This document shows positions 1-8,636 of a stretch of 64,000 bases of DNA, one piece after another. The notes under the pieces are model-generated. The model saw only the letters and a list, made by a program, of their open reading frames with translations, was not told the origin of the DNA and made no database searches. The stretch covers positions 1 through 64,000 of the forward strand of contig CBDDBN010000029.1 of assembly GCA_965225735.1 (NCBI GenBank), in the 5' to 3' direction. Positions within the stretch are counted from its first letter, which is position 1. The number at the start of each line of letters is the position of its first letter. This stretch comes from Denitrobaculum sp965225735. GTDB lineage: Bacteria > Pseudomonadota > Alphaproteobacteria > Kiloniellales > Kiloniellaceae. Made by a program: the position numbers and the translations under genes.

Positions 1-1077
1 TAGGTATATCTTCGTTCTTTAAAGATGTAGTGGACTTTCTTAAATGAATTCTGTTTCTTCGCAGAATACCACAGGGCGTTTGCACTTCGTAGGATCCCTC
101 ATCGAAACGCTTTCTTACTAATCCTGGTTGGCATGCATTTCTTCGTTCCAAGTTTCCAAGGCTTGATTCTAACCGAGTCGTCTTCTTTTAAAGTTGGAAG
201 ATCTCGTGCACCTGTTATCGTGCTTGTTGTTGACGCAGGCGCAATTTAAGTCGTGTGACATCCTTGTCTGCCATACTTGGCTTGAGTAATTCAGCAGACA
301 TAGGTAAGAGACTTTTCGTTCTTCTGCTTAACAAAAACTGTGTAGAACTAATCTGGACAGTTGCAGGTAGTGTATTTCTATGATCCAATAAAGCTAGGAA
401 TCGGTTCCAGCCTTGTTGCACTTCATTATGATCTTATTTGCCAAAGCACTCTCCGCTTTGTCGTTGGCTTGACTATGACGCTGACTGTTAGTAAAATGCC
501 CAAACTCCCATTCCTTTGCGAATTTGACAAAATCACGTGACACAAACTGTGGACCATTGTCTGTTATTAGCTGTTCAGGGATACCATGTCTTGAAAAATG
601 AGCTTTCAATTTCTTGATCACAGACGTCGTGGTTGTCCTTAGAAGATGATCCAACTCAAAGAAATCACTGAAGTAATCAGTAGTAACGAGATAGGTTCTT
701 CAAGCATGTTTGAAAAGATCGACTGCTACACACTGCCATGGTCGACTTGGTATCTCATGACTCCTTAGGGTTTCTTTTCTCTGACTTGTTCATATTCCCT
801 ACACACTTCGCAAAGTGGAGACACAAAGTTCTTGATGTCCCCAGATCCAGGCCAGTATAGACATTATCGGGCTCTATTGAGACATCCATTGACACTAAGA
901 TGCGCATTGTGAACCCATCAAATTGCCTCTAATCGCCCTTGGAACTACCACCTTTACTTCTTTGAAAATGAGTTTATCTTGAACAGACATTTCATCTCTC
1001 ATGTTGTAATATGGAAAGATGATACCTGGTAGAGCGGTTTTTTGTTCAGGCCAGCCCTGTTGAATTACGGCCTTGAG
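1..1077 (-). mobile_element. Fragment of a metazoan-type Ty3/gypsy retrotransposon (foreign contig end)
   Basis: This stretch is clearly poorer in G+C than the rest and has no bacterial gene. Read on the minus strand it gives, in order, the zinc-binding lead-in of a gypsy integrase (GWPEQK, then RDEMSVQDKLIFKE and VVVPRAIR), the core with PWQCVAVDLF, DYFSDFFELD and ITDNGPQFVS, and the C-terminal stretch FLALLDHRNT ... LLSRRTKSLLP. This order and wording are typical of Ty3/gypsy polyproteins in cnidarians and other animals, not of bacterial transposases. The left boundary lies outside the window. The right boundary is where siroheme synthase coding begins (~1078). A misjoined contig is more likely than a real insertion. 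Confidence 0.85.
215..1077 (-). pseudogene. Decayed retrotransposon integrase (pol fragment)
   Basis: The rve-type integrase core can be followed only by switching frames. The first catalytic Asp is in VAVDLF and is followed by an in-frame TGA at 700-702. The second is in ITDNGPQFVS, and the Glu is in HSQANDKAESAL. A frame change near 396-420 separates this part from the C-terminal LALLDHRN segment, which ends at 215. All three acidic residues of the DDE triad are still present, but the stop and shift mean no functional protein. It shares a frame with the truncated siroheme synthase across the junction, giving an artificial fused reading frame. Confidence 0.8.
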
Positions 1078-1377
1078 GGCTATATCCGCGATAGCGATCA
1101 CAGCATCCGAAAAGCTCTCGTCTGTCCATTCTTGCCGATGCCAGCTGATGCACCCCGGAAAGGCGTCGTCCTCAAGAAGCGGCTGAAATGCGGCGTCAAG
1201 CGCTGCGGCGTAAAGCTGAACCTGCGCCCCCGCCGCCACCAGCAGCTCAACTTTCCAGGCCGCGGCGGCGCTGCCACCCGCGACCAGTACCTTTTGCGCC
1301 TCGAGTTTGAAGAACAGCGGCAGTGTTGCCAGCGGCTCGATACGACGAGCAGCCGAACGATCCTGCTCTGCGTTCAT
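1078..1377 (-). pseudogene. cysG: Siroheme synthase N-terminal fragment (precorrin-2 dehydrogenase domain), cut at the contig junction
   Basis: CysG makes siroheme, the cofactor of nitrite reductase NirB, so it belongs at the end of this operon. About 100 codons remain, starting MNAEQDRSAARR. They include LPLFFKLEAQKVLVAGGSAAA, the NAD-binding Rossmann start of the precorrin-2 dehydrogenase/ferrochelatase domain. The ATG at 1375-1377 lies one base past the nasA stop, which fits translational coupling. After ...DAVIAIADIA the frame runs into retrotransposon coding at ~1078, so the rest of the dehydrogenase domain and any methyltransferase domain are missing. The truncation is probably an assembly artefact, not a true mutation. 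Confidence 0.8.
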
Positions 1378-1378
1378 A

Positions 1379-4057
1379 CTACTCGGCAGCAAGGACACGC
1401 TGGGCATTCACGATCTCCTGTATTTCCGAGCGGCAGGAGCCGCAATTGGTCCCAGCGTTCAGGGCGCGGCCAATCGCATCGACCGATCCACAGCCCGCAC
1501 GAACGGCCGACTCGATGTCCTTGGCGCCCACGCCGAAACAGGAACAGACGGTCGCGCCTGGGTCCTGTCCGTCATCCCCGGGACGGCCGGCAATGATGCG
1601 ATAGCGCGACTGGCGCAAATCATGATCGACAGCCAATTGACCGACAGCCCAGAGACGCGATACCGCGACGGGTTCCGACGCGAGATAGAGGGCATAGAGC
1701 AGACGACCGTCTTCGAAAGAAGCACGGCGATCGTCGCGTCTGTCCCGGTCGCTGTAGGCCAGGATCTCCGGATCCTGAGCCATTCCTTCCCCGAACAAGC
1801 TTGCGGCGAGGGTTTCGATATCCGCTGCGGGTTCGGCGAGCGCAAACTCCAGGCGCCACCCGTCCTTGCAGCGCGCAATCGCCCAGTAGTCGCATTGACG
1901 CGGATCGGGTTTCTGTCTGGAGACAGCAAAGCCGTAACGGGCCGGTGCGAAAGGCCTGATCGACACCGCGGCGCTCTTGAGCGCCGGCTGGCCGGAATGG
2001 GGGTCGGTCACCGGCGGCACCAGTGCATTAATCCGCGCCGCAGAGGCAAAGTCATCGTTCCAATGCATCGGCGCGAAGATCTTACCGGGCTTTTGTCGCC
2101 GCGTGATCAGGGCGCGCAAACAGGCTCTGCCGCGATCGTTGAGCACTTCGACGAGCGAAGCCTCTCTAATGCCAAAGCGCAGAGCGTCTTGCGGATGGAT
2201 CTCCAGGAAAGGCTCGGAAATGTGCGCCGAAAGCTGCGCGCTTTTTCCGGTCCGCGTCATGGTGTGCCAGTGGTCGCGGACCCGACCGCTGTTGAGTATT
2301 AGTTCTGACGGATTGTCAGAGGTCTTCTGTTCCGTCGACGCGACTGGAACAAAACGCGCTCTGCGGTTGGCCGTGAAGAACCCGCCCTCCGCAAAGAACC
2401 GAGTCCCCCTCTCTTGGCTGCCTTTCGGCGCTGGCCACTGAAAAGGCGTTAGGCGGTCATAAGCTTCAGGATCGAGGTCAGCGTAGGCGCCGATATCGAA
2501 GTCGCGGGTCCCCGCGTTATCCTGCGCCGAGAGGGCCGCGTATTCGCGAAAGATCAAGGCCGCATCCGGATATTCGAAAGCCTCGGCGTAACCCATGCGC
2601 TGCGCCACCTGGGCAAGCTGCCACCAGTCGGGGCGCGCCTCACCAGGAAGCGGCAAGAATGCCCGCTGTCGCGATATGCGGCGCTCGGAATTTGTGACGG
2701 TGCCGTCCTTTTCGCCCCAGCCGGCGGAGGGAAGCTTCACATGGGCATGGCGGACCGTGTCGGTCTCCGCCAAGACATCGGAGACGACCACAAAGGGACA
2801 AGATGCGATGGCGGCCTTGACCAAATCCGCATCTGGCAAACTGTCGACGGGATTGGTCGCCATGATCCAAAGCGCCTTGATGCGCCCTTCCGCCATGGCC
2901 TGGAACAGCTCGACCGCCTTGAGTCCAGGCTTGTCCGCGATCACGGGCGATTTCCAGAAGTCCTGGACCAGCGCCCGCTGGTCCGCGCGGTCCAGGTCCA
3001 TATGGCAGGCGAGCATATTCGCCAGACCGCCAACTTCGCGGCCGCCCATGGCATTGGGTTGTCCGGTCACGGAAAAGGGCCCCATGCCGGGCCGGCCGAT
3101 CCGCCCTGTCGCAAGGTGGCAATTGATGATCGCGTTGACCTTATCGGTTCCGCAATCCGATTGGTTGACCCCCTGGCTGTAAAGCGTGACGGTTTTATCC
3201 GTGGCCGCGAAGAGACTGTAGAACTGCTCGATCTCGTGCGCTGCTAATCCGGTCCTTGCCGCAATCTCCGGCAAGGACAAATCAGCCTTGGCGAGCGCCG
3301 CGTCGAAGCCTTCCGTGTGATCCGAGATATAACCATTGTCCAGACAGCCGGCCGCTTTCAGATGACGCAATAGTCCACAGAACAAGGCCACATCTCCATC
3401 CGGTTCGATCGCCAGATGTAAATCGGCCATATCGGCCGTCACGGTACGGCGCGGGTCGACGACCACAATCTTCATATCCGGCCGGGCTGACTTCGCCGCC
3501 AGGACCCGCTGGTAAAGAACCGGATGACACCAGGCCAGGTTGGATCCGACCAGCACCAGCAAATCAGCCAGCTCCAAATCTTCGTAACAGCCCGGCACCG
3601 TATCGGACCCGAAGGACCGCCGGTGTCCTGCGACGCTGGAGGCCATACAAAGGCGCGAATTGGTATCGATGTTGGCCGAGCCGATGAAACCCTTCATCAG
3701 CTTGTTGGCGACGTAGTAGTCTTCCGTCAGGATCTGCCCGGAAACATAAAAGGCCACTGAGTCCGGACCATGCTCCGCTATGGCCGTCGAGAAGCGTTCG
3801 GCCACCAGGTTCAGAGCGGTATCCCAAGTCGCCGGCGCACCGTCCACCTCCGGTGTGAGCAGCCGCCCCTCCAGGTCCAGCGTCTCCCCCAGGGCGACAC
3901 CTTTCGAACAGAGGCGTCCCGCGTTGGCGGGATGCGCCGGATCGCCGGAAATGTTGACCGAGCCATCTTCACTTTTAGAAGCCAGAATACCGCAACCGAC
4001 ACCGCAGTACGGGCAGGTCGTGCAAACTGACGACGGCTCGGGTCCCAATTCCTTCAT
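1379..4057 (-). CDS. nasA: Assimilatory nitrate reductase catalytic subunit
   Basis: This cytoplasmic molybdenum enzyme reduces nitrate to nitrite. The N-terminus has CTTCPYCGVGCG, with Cys15, Cys18 and Cys22, plus a fourth Cys in GRLCSKG, to bind a 4Fe-4S cluster. The molybdopterin oxidoreductase domain follows, with the dinucleotide-binding domain near residues 600-710. The last ~60 residues form a BFD-type 2Fe-2S domain (TVCSCFGVG ... GTNCGSCRSEI), as in Klebsiella-type NasA. The protein is 892 aa, the usual size. The chosen ATG overlaps the nirD stop as ATGA. An in-frame TTG 21 bases upstream is possible but has poorer spacing. No signal peptide is seen, and the electron donor is not encoded as a separate nasC nearby. 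Confidence 0.95.
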   Translation of the reverse strand: MKELGPEPSSVCTTCPYCGVGCGILASKSEDGSVNISGDPAHPANAGRLCSKGVALGETLDLEGRLLTPEVDGAPATWDTALNLVAERFSTAIAEHGPDSVAFYVSGQILTEDYYVANKLMKGFIGSANIDTNSRLCMASSVAGHRRSFGSDTVPGCYEDLELADLLVLVGSNLAWCHPVLYQRVLAAKSARPDMKIVVVDPRRTVTADMADLHLAIEPDGDVALFCGLLRHLKAAGCLDNGYISDHTEGFDAALAKADLSLPEIAARTGLAAHEIEQFYSLFAATDKTVTLYSQGVNQSDCGTDKVNAIINCHLATGRIGRPGMGPFSVTGQPNAMGGREVGGLANMLACHMDLDRADQRALVQDFWKSPVIADKPGLKAVELFQAMAEGRIKALWIMATNPVDSLPDADLVKAAIASCPFVVVSDVLAETDTVRHAHVKLPSAGWGEKDGTVTNSERRISRQRAFLPLPGEARPDWWQLAQVAQRMGYAEAFEYPDAALIFREYAALSAQDNAGTRDFDIGAYADLDPEAYDRLTPFQWPAPKGSQERGTRFFAEGGFFTANRRARFVPVASTEQKTSDNPSELILNSGRVRDHWHTMTRTGKSAQLSAHISEPFLEIHPQDALRFGIREASLVEVLNDRGRACLRALITRRQKPGKIFAPMHWNDDFASAARINALVPPVTDPHSGQPALKSAAVSIRPFAPARYGFAVSRQKPDPRQCDYWAIARCKDGWRLEFALAEPAADIETLAASLFGEGMAQDPEILAYSDRDRRDDRRASFEDGRLLYALYLASEPVAVSRLWAVGQLAVDHDLRQSRYRIIAGRPGDDGQDPGATVCSCFGVGAKDIESAVRAGCGSVDAIGRALNAGTNCGSCRSEIQEIVNAQRVLAAE

Positions 4058-4404
4058 TGGCTCTGCCCGTTCTGACAAACCTCTTTCAGGTCGAGCAGGA
4101 TGTCTTCTCCCGACAGCTTGACTTCGAACCGCTTGGTGCGGCCATCGTCCGCGCCCTGCGCCTCACCGCTTTCCAGCGATATGACCCAATTGTGCAAGGG
4201 ACAGGTGACGCAGCCGTCGTGAACAATGCCCTGGCTGAGCGGTCCGTTCTTGTGAGGACAGCGATCCTCCAAAGCAAAGATGCGATCATCCGCCGTGCGA
4301 AATATCGCTATGGTGACATCGCCGGTCTTCACACAACGGGCGCCGCGCCGGGGGATCTCGCCGATGTTTCCGATCTTTACCCAGCCATCGAACATCGCGT
4401 TCAT
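4054..4404 (-). CDS. nirD: Nitrite reductase (NADH) small subunit, Rieske type
   Basis: This is the small partner of NirB in assimilatory reduction of nitrite to ammonium in the cytoplasm. The 116-aa protein is a single Rieske-like fold. Its cluster ligands are in CPHKNGPLSQG and CPLHNW, the C-x-H ... C-x2-H pattern, so the 2Fe-2S site looks intact. Some NirD proteins have lost these residues. The ATG overlaps the nirB TGA, and its own stop overlaps the nasA ATG, so nirB, nirD and nasA are translationally coupled. Confidence 0.93.
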   Translation of the reverse strand: MNAMFDGWVKIGNIGEIPRRGARCVKTGDVTIAIFRTADDRIFALEDRCPHKNGPLSQGIVHDGCVTCPLHNWVISLESGEAQGADDGRTKRFEVKLSGEDILLDLKEVCQNGQSQ

Positions 4405-6848
4405 TCCGCTGCCTCCAGTGCCAGTGTCGCCAGGGGTTTGAACTCATGCTTGTCCTGACCCGAGACCCGCTCCGACCAGGGGTCGACCTGGGCGAACTTC
4501 TGCGAAAACACAAAGCGCTCGTAGTAAGCTTCCCGGCGCTCGGCATCTTCCATAATCTGCCGTCGGATCTCGTCCACGCCGATGCGCGCCGCCCATTTGT
4601 AGATGCGTTCCAGGTAGTGACCCTGCTCCCGGTACATCTGGATTAGCGCCACGATATGCTCCAGGACCTCATCCTCGGTCTTGACCAGACCCAGTACTTG
4701 AGTGCCTTTGATATCCAGGCCAGCCGCGCCGGCGAAGTGGATCTCGAAACCGCTGTCGACGCAGATCACGCCGACGTCCTTGCAGGTCGCTTCCGCACAG
4801 TTTCTGGGGCAGCCCGAAACAGCCATCTTGAGTTTCGCCGGTGTCCAGGAGCCCCAGGTGAACTTCTCGATGCGAATGCCCAGACCCGTGGAGTCCTGAG
4901 TCCCGAAGCGGCACCAGTCGGTGCCGACGCAGGTCTTCACAGTCCGGACCCCCTTCGCGTAGGCATGCCCGGATACAAAGCCCGCCTCCCCCAGGTCCGC
5001 CCAGACCGCCGGCAAGTCTTCCTTTGAGATTCCGAGCATGTCGATGCGCTGACCGCCGGTAACCTTGACCGCCGGTATGGCGAACTTGTCCACTACGTCG
5101 GCAATGGCGCGCAGCTCCTTCGAGGATGTCATGCCGCCCCACATCCGCGGTACGATCGAGTAGGTGCCGTCTTTCTGAATATTCGCGTGGGCACGCTCGT
5201 TGATGAAACGGGACTGGTAATCGTCGGCGTATTCGTCCGGCCAGTCAGAGACGAGGTAATAGTTGAGCGCTGGGCGGCACTTGGCGCAGCCGCAAGAGCT
5301 CTTCCATTCCAGCTCCTGCATAACCGCAGCAATCGACTTCAGCCCCTTGGCCTTGATCAGCCGGCGGACCTCGTCGTGACCCAGGTCGGTACAGCCACAA
5401 AGGGGCTGAACCGCCAAGGGCGAATAGCTGTCGCCGAGGGTCGTAGACAGCAGTTGTTCCACCAGACCGGAGCAGGTGCCGCAGGAAGCCGAGGCCTTGG
5501 TGTGGGCGCGCACCTCGTCGAGACTGCTCAGACCCAGCTCAGTGATGGAATTGACGATCTTGGATTTGCATACGCCGTTGCAGCCGCAGATCTCTGCATC
5601 ATCCGGCAAGGCTGCAACGGCCGCCGTAGGGTCCAGCGGGGGCCCTCCCTGGTAGGCCTGCCCAAACACGAGCGTGTCACGCATCTCGGCAATATCGAGC
5701 TGTTTCTTCAAGAGATCGAAGAACCAGGGACCGTCATTCGTTTCACCGTAGAGAACCGCGCCAATGATCCGGTTGTCCTTCAGGACGAGGCGTTTGTAAA
5801 TGCCAGCGGCCGCGTCGCGCAGAACGATCTCTTCACGGTCGTCCCCTTCGGCAAAGTCGCCGGCGGAATAAAGGTCGATGCCGGTGACCTTCAGCTTGGT
5901 TGCTGTGACAGAACCTTCGTAGTGCGCTTCCCTGCCAATCAGCTGATCCGCAAGGACGCTCGCCATCTCGTAGAGTGGCGCCACCAGACCGTAACACTGG
6001 CCCCGATGCTCGACACATTCACCAAGCGCAAAGATGTCGGGATCGGAGGTCCGCATGTCATCGCCGACCAGGACGCCGCGACCGGTTTCCAGACCGACTT
6101 CCTGCGCCAGCTTGGCCGAAGGCCGGATGCCGATAGCCATCACGACGATGGCGGCCTCGATCTCGGTTCCGTCGTCTAGCCGGACGCCGGTCACCTGGCC
6201 TTTGCGCCCCAGAACTTCGCTGGTGTTCGCCTCGGTCACGACCTCGATGCCGCGATCCGTGAAGGCTTTTTCAAGCAGGTACCCTGCCGCCGGATCGAGC
6301 TGACGCTCCATCAATGTCGGCATCAGGTGCAGGACAGTCACATCCATACCCTGTTGCTTGAGGCCTGCGGCGGCTTCCAGTCCGAGCAACCCGCCTCCGA
6401 TGACAACGGCGCGGCCGCCCGCCTTCGCCGCCTCCAGCATGCGTTCGACATCGTCCAGATCGCGGTAAACCAGCACGCCCTCGAGGTCGTGCCCCGGAAT
6501 GGGTATGATGAAGGGATTGGAGCCGGTCGCGATCACCAGCTTGTCGTAGTCCGCGGAGATGCCGTTTTCTGACCGAACAACCTTGTTATCCCGGTCGATC
6601 TCAACCACGCGCGCGGACTTGTGGAGCGTAACCCCGTGCGCGGCGTACCAGTCCTCGTCATGGGTGACGATGTCGCGATAGGCTTTTTCACCGGAGAGCA
6701 CAGGCGAGAGCATCAGGCGGTTATAGTTTACCCGAGGTTCCGCGTTAAAGATCGTCACCTCATAAGAATCGGGCGCCCGCTCGAAGAGATGTTCCAGCAT
6801 TCTGCCTGGCGCCATCCCATTGCCGATAATGACCAGCTTCTGCTTCAT
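4401..6848 (-). CDS. nirB: Nitrite reductase (NADH) large subunit
   Basis: NirB carries out the six-electron reduction of nitrite to ammonium with NADH. Domains seen in order: FAD site VIIGNGMAPG near residue 6; NADH site VVIGGGLLGLEAA near 147; two BFD-type 2Fe-2S domains at ~420-540 (CGCNGVCKSKI, CGTCSGL, CGCTDLG, CGCAKCRP); and the sulfite/nitrite reductase C-terminal half. The siroheme/4Fe-4S ligands are in CVGTDWC (C-x5-C) and GCPRNCAEA (C-x3-C). The length is 815 aa, normal for the family. The start is set by GGAGG five bases before the ATG at 6848, although a GTG codon directly precedes it. The gene begins 11 bases after the transporter ATPase. Confidence 0.96.
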   Translation of the reverse strand: MKQKLVIIGNGMAPGRMLEHLFERAPDSYEVTIFNAEPRVNYNRLMLSPVLSGEKAYRDIVTHDEDWYAAHGVTLHKSARVVEIDRDNKVVRSENGISADYDKLVIATGSNPFIIPIPGHDLEGVLVYRDLDDVERMLEAAKAGGRAVVIGGGLLGLEAAAGLKQQGMDVTVLHLMPTLMERQLDPAAGYLLEKAFTDRGIEVVTEANTSEVLGRKGQVTGVRLDDGTEIEAAIVVMAIGIRPSAKLAQEVGLETGRGVLVGDDMRTSDPDIFALGECVEHRGQCYGLVAPLYEMASVLADQLIGREAHYEGSVTATKLKVTGIDLYSAGDFAEGDDREEIVLRDAAAGIYKRLVLKDNRIIGAVLYGETNDGPWFFDLLKKQLDIAEMRDTLVFGQAYQGGPPLDPTAAVAALPDDAEICGCNGVCKSKIVNSITELGLSSLDEVRAHTKASASCGTCSGLVEQLLSTTLGDSYSPLAVQPLCGCTDLGHDEVRRLIKAKGLKSIAAVMQELEWKSSCGCAKCRPALNYYLVSDWPDEYADDYQSRFINERAHANIQKDGTYSIVPRMWGGMTSSKELRAIADVVDKFAIPAVKVTGGQRIDMLGISKEDLPAVWADLGEAGFVSGHAYAKGVRTVKTCVGTDWCRFGTQDSTGLGIRIEKFTWGSWTPAKLKMAVSGCPRNCAEATCKDVGVICVDSGFEIHFAGAAGLDIKGTQVLGLVKTEDEVLEHIVALIQMYREQGHYLERIYKWAARIGVDEIRRQIMEDAERREAYYERFVFSQKFAQVDPWSERVSGQDKHEFKPLATLALEAAE

Positions 6849-6859
6849 CACCGCCTCCC

Positions 6860-8626
6860 TCAGGCCGCACTCGTCACGGCAGACGATTGCTGCCGCGCGA
6901 GCCTTGCGGCTCGTTTTTCTTGAATTGATTTGAGTTGTTCTTCACTCGGGTTCGCGCCACCCTCATAGGCGTCGAGGAACCCGAGCAGTTCTTCGCGATA
7001 GGCGTAGTAGTCCGGGTGCGCGAGCAGTTCCTTGCGCGACCGCGGCCGAGGCAGATCGACCTTCATGACATTGCCGATCCGGGCGTTGGGGCCGTTGGAC
7101 ATCATGACAACCCGGTCGGCCAGCAGGATAGCCTCGTCGACATCATGGGTGACACAGATCGCGGTCACCTGACTGCGCTTCCAAACCTCCATCAAAACGT
7201 CCTGAAGCGCCCAGCGCGTGAGACTGTCCAGCATGCCGAAGGGCTCATCGAGAAGCAGCAGCTTGGGCGAGAGAGCGAAGGCGCGGGCAATACCGACCCT
7301 TTGCTTCATGCCATTGGAGAGATCCGCCGCCAGCTTGTGCATGGAGTCAGAAAGGCCGACACGGTTGAGATAGTATTCCGCGACGTCCCTGCGTTCGGCA
7401 CGGCTTGCGTTCGGATAAACCCGATCGACACCGAGCGCGACATTGTCGTAAGCGCTTAGCCACGGCATCAGGGAGGGCGCCTGGAAAACCACAGCCCGGT
7501 CCGGTCCGGCGCTGGTCACATGCGTTCCGTCCAGAATGATGCCGCCCTGTGTAATCTCGTTCAAACCTGCGGCCATGGACAAGACCGTGGATTTGCCGCA
7601 GCCGGAGTGACCGATCAGGGTGATGAATTCGCCTTTTTCGATCTTCAGGTCGAAGCCGTCGACCACCGTCAGCGGACCTTTCGGGGTCGGATAAACTTTC
7701 TTGAGCTGACTGAACTCGAGGTAACGCTCCTGCCGGATCGACTGCGACTCGCGCTGGTAGGCGGCCGGTGGCTCCTGGTCCTGCGATGGCTTGTTCTGCG
7801 TGATCGGCACGATGTTCGGCAGCGAGATATCCCGGTCTACATCTGCGTTGCGTTCCAGCCCGATCTCCATCAGGTATTCGGTGACGGCGGCACGCAGCCG
7901 GATAAACTCCGGATCGCTGTTCATCGCGGCCCGGTCGCGGGGTTTAGGCAGATCGACCTTAAACTCCCGGCCAAGGCTGGCATTAGGACCTGGCTTTAGA
8001 GGGATGATGCGATCGGCCAGCAGAATGGCCTCGTCGACATCGTTGGTCACCAGGATGATGGTCTTCTTCTCTTGCTGAGAGATGGCCGCGAACTCATCCT
8101 GGAGTTTGGCCCGGGTCAGGGCGTCGAGCGCGGACAAGGGTTCGTCCATCAGCAAGACTTCGGGCTGCATGGCCAACGCACGGGCGACAGCCACACGCTG
8201 TCGCATGCCGCCGGAAAGCTCGGAAGGCTTACGGTCCCGCGCTGGAGACAGGCCCACCATCTCAATGTATTTGGTCACGATATCTTGACGCTCAGCGCGC
8301 GATTTCGAACCGAATACACTGTCAACGGCCAGCGCGATGTTCCCCTGCACCGACAACCAGGGCATCAGGGAATAAGATTGAAAAACCACACCGCGTTCCG
8401 GCCCGGGCCCCGCGATCTCCTTGCCCTTGAAGATAACGCCGCCTTGATCCGGCTCGATCAGACCCGCCAGCGCGGAAATCAGCGTGGTCTTACCGGAGCC
8501 CGAGAATCCGACGATGGCGATGAACTCACCTTCGTTCACCTTCAGGTTCACATCGGACAAAACCTCGGTGCGTTCGGCGCCCTCACCGTAGTGTTTCGAA
8601 AGACTGGAGATTTCGATCATGCTCAT
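6860..8626 (-). CDS. Nitrate ABC transporter, two ATPase domains in one chain (NrtC/NrtD-like)
   Basis: This protein energises nitrate/nitrite uptake. The 588-aa chain holds two complete ABC ATPases. Domain 1 (~1-250) has Walker A GFSGSGKTT, signature LSGGMRQR and Walker B VLLMDEP. Domain 2 (~310-550) has GHSGCGKST, LSNGMKQR and LLLLDEP. The LSNGMKQRVGIARA form is typical of the NrtC/NrtD family. Cyanobacterial NrtC instead carries a C-terminal NrtA-like sensor domain and pairs with a separate NrtD. Here that sensor domain is absent and the two ATPases are joined by a ~60-residue linker rich in Gln and Pro. The start is chosen at MSMIEISS, with AAGGAG upstream. An earlier in-frame codon would run into nrtB. 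Confidence 0.92.
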   Translation of the reverse strand: MSMIEISSLSKHYGEGAERTEVLSDVNLKVNEGEFIAIVGFSGSGKTTLISALAGLIEPDQGGVIFKGKEIAGPGPERGVVFQSYSLMPWLSVQGNIALAVDSVFGSKSRAERQDIVTKYIEMVGLSPARDRKPSELSGGMRQRVAVARALAMQPEVLLMDEPLSALDALTRAKLQDEFAAISQQEKKTIILVTNDVDEAILLADRIIPLKPGPNASLGREFKVDLPKPRDRAAMNSDPEFIRLRAAVTEYLMEIGLERNADVDRDISLPNIVPITQNKPSQDQEPPAAYQRESQSIRQERYLEFSQLKKVYPTPKGPLTVVDGFDLKIEKGEFITLIGHSGCGKSTVLSMAAGLNEITQGGIILDGTHVTSAGPDRAVVFQAPSLMPWLSAYDNVALGVDRVYPNASRAERRDVAEYYLNRVGLSDSMHKLAADLSNGMKQRVGIARAFALSPKLLLLDEPFGMLDSLTRWALQDVLMEVWKRSQVTAICVTHDVDEAILLADRVVMMSNGPNARIGNVMKVDLPRPRSRKELLAHPDYYAYREELLGFLDAYEGGANPSEEQLKSIQEKRAARLARQQSSAVTSAA

Positions 8627-8636
8627 CGCCCTCTCC

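Noticed and set aside
1307..2302. Long open frame (331 codons) on the plus strand opposite nasA
   Set aside because: It overlaps a well-supported gene on the other strand, and the translation has no known motif and an odd Arg-rich composition. It is a by-product of G+C-rich codon use.
5187..6179. 330-codon open frame opposite nirB
   Set aside because: It runs antisense to an intact NirB with all domains. The translation looks like a reverse-strand shadow, with no ribosome site or motif.
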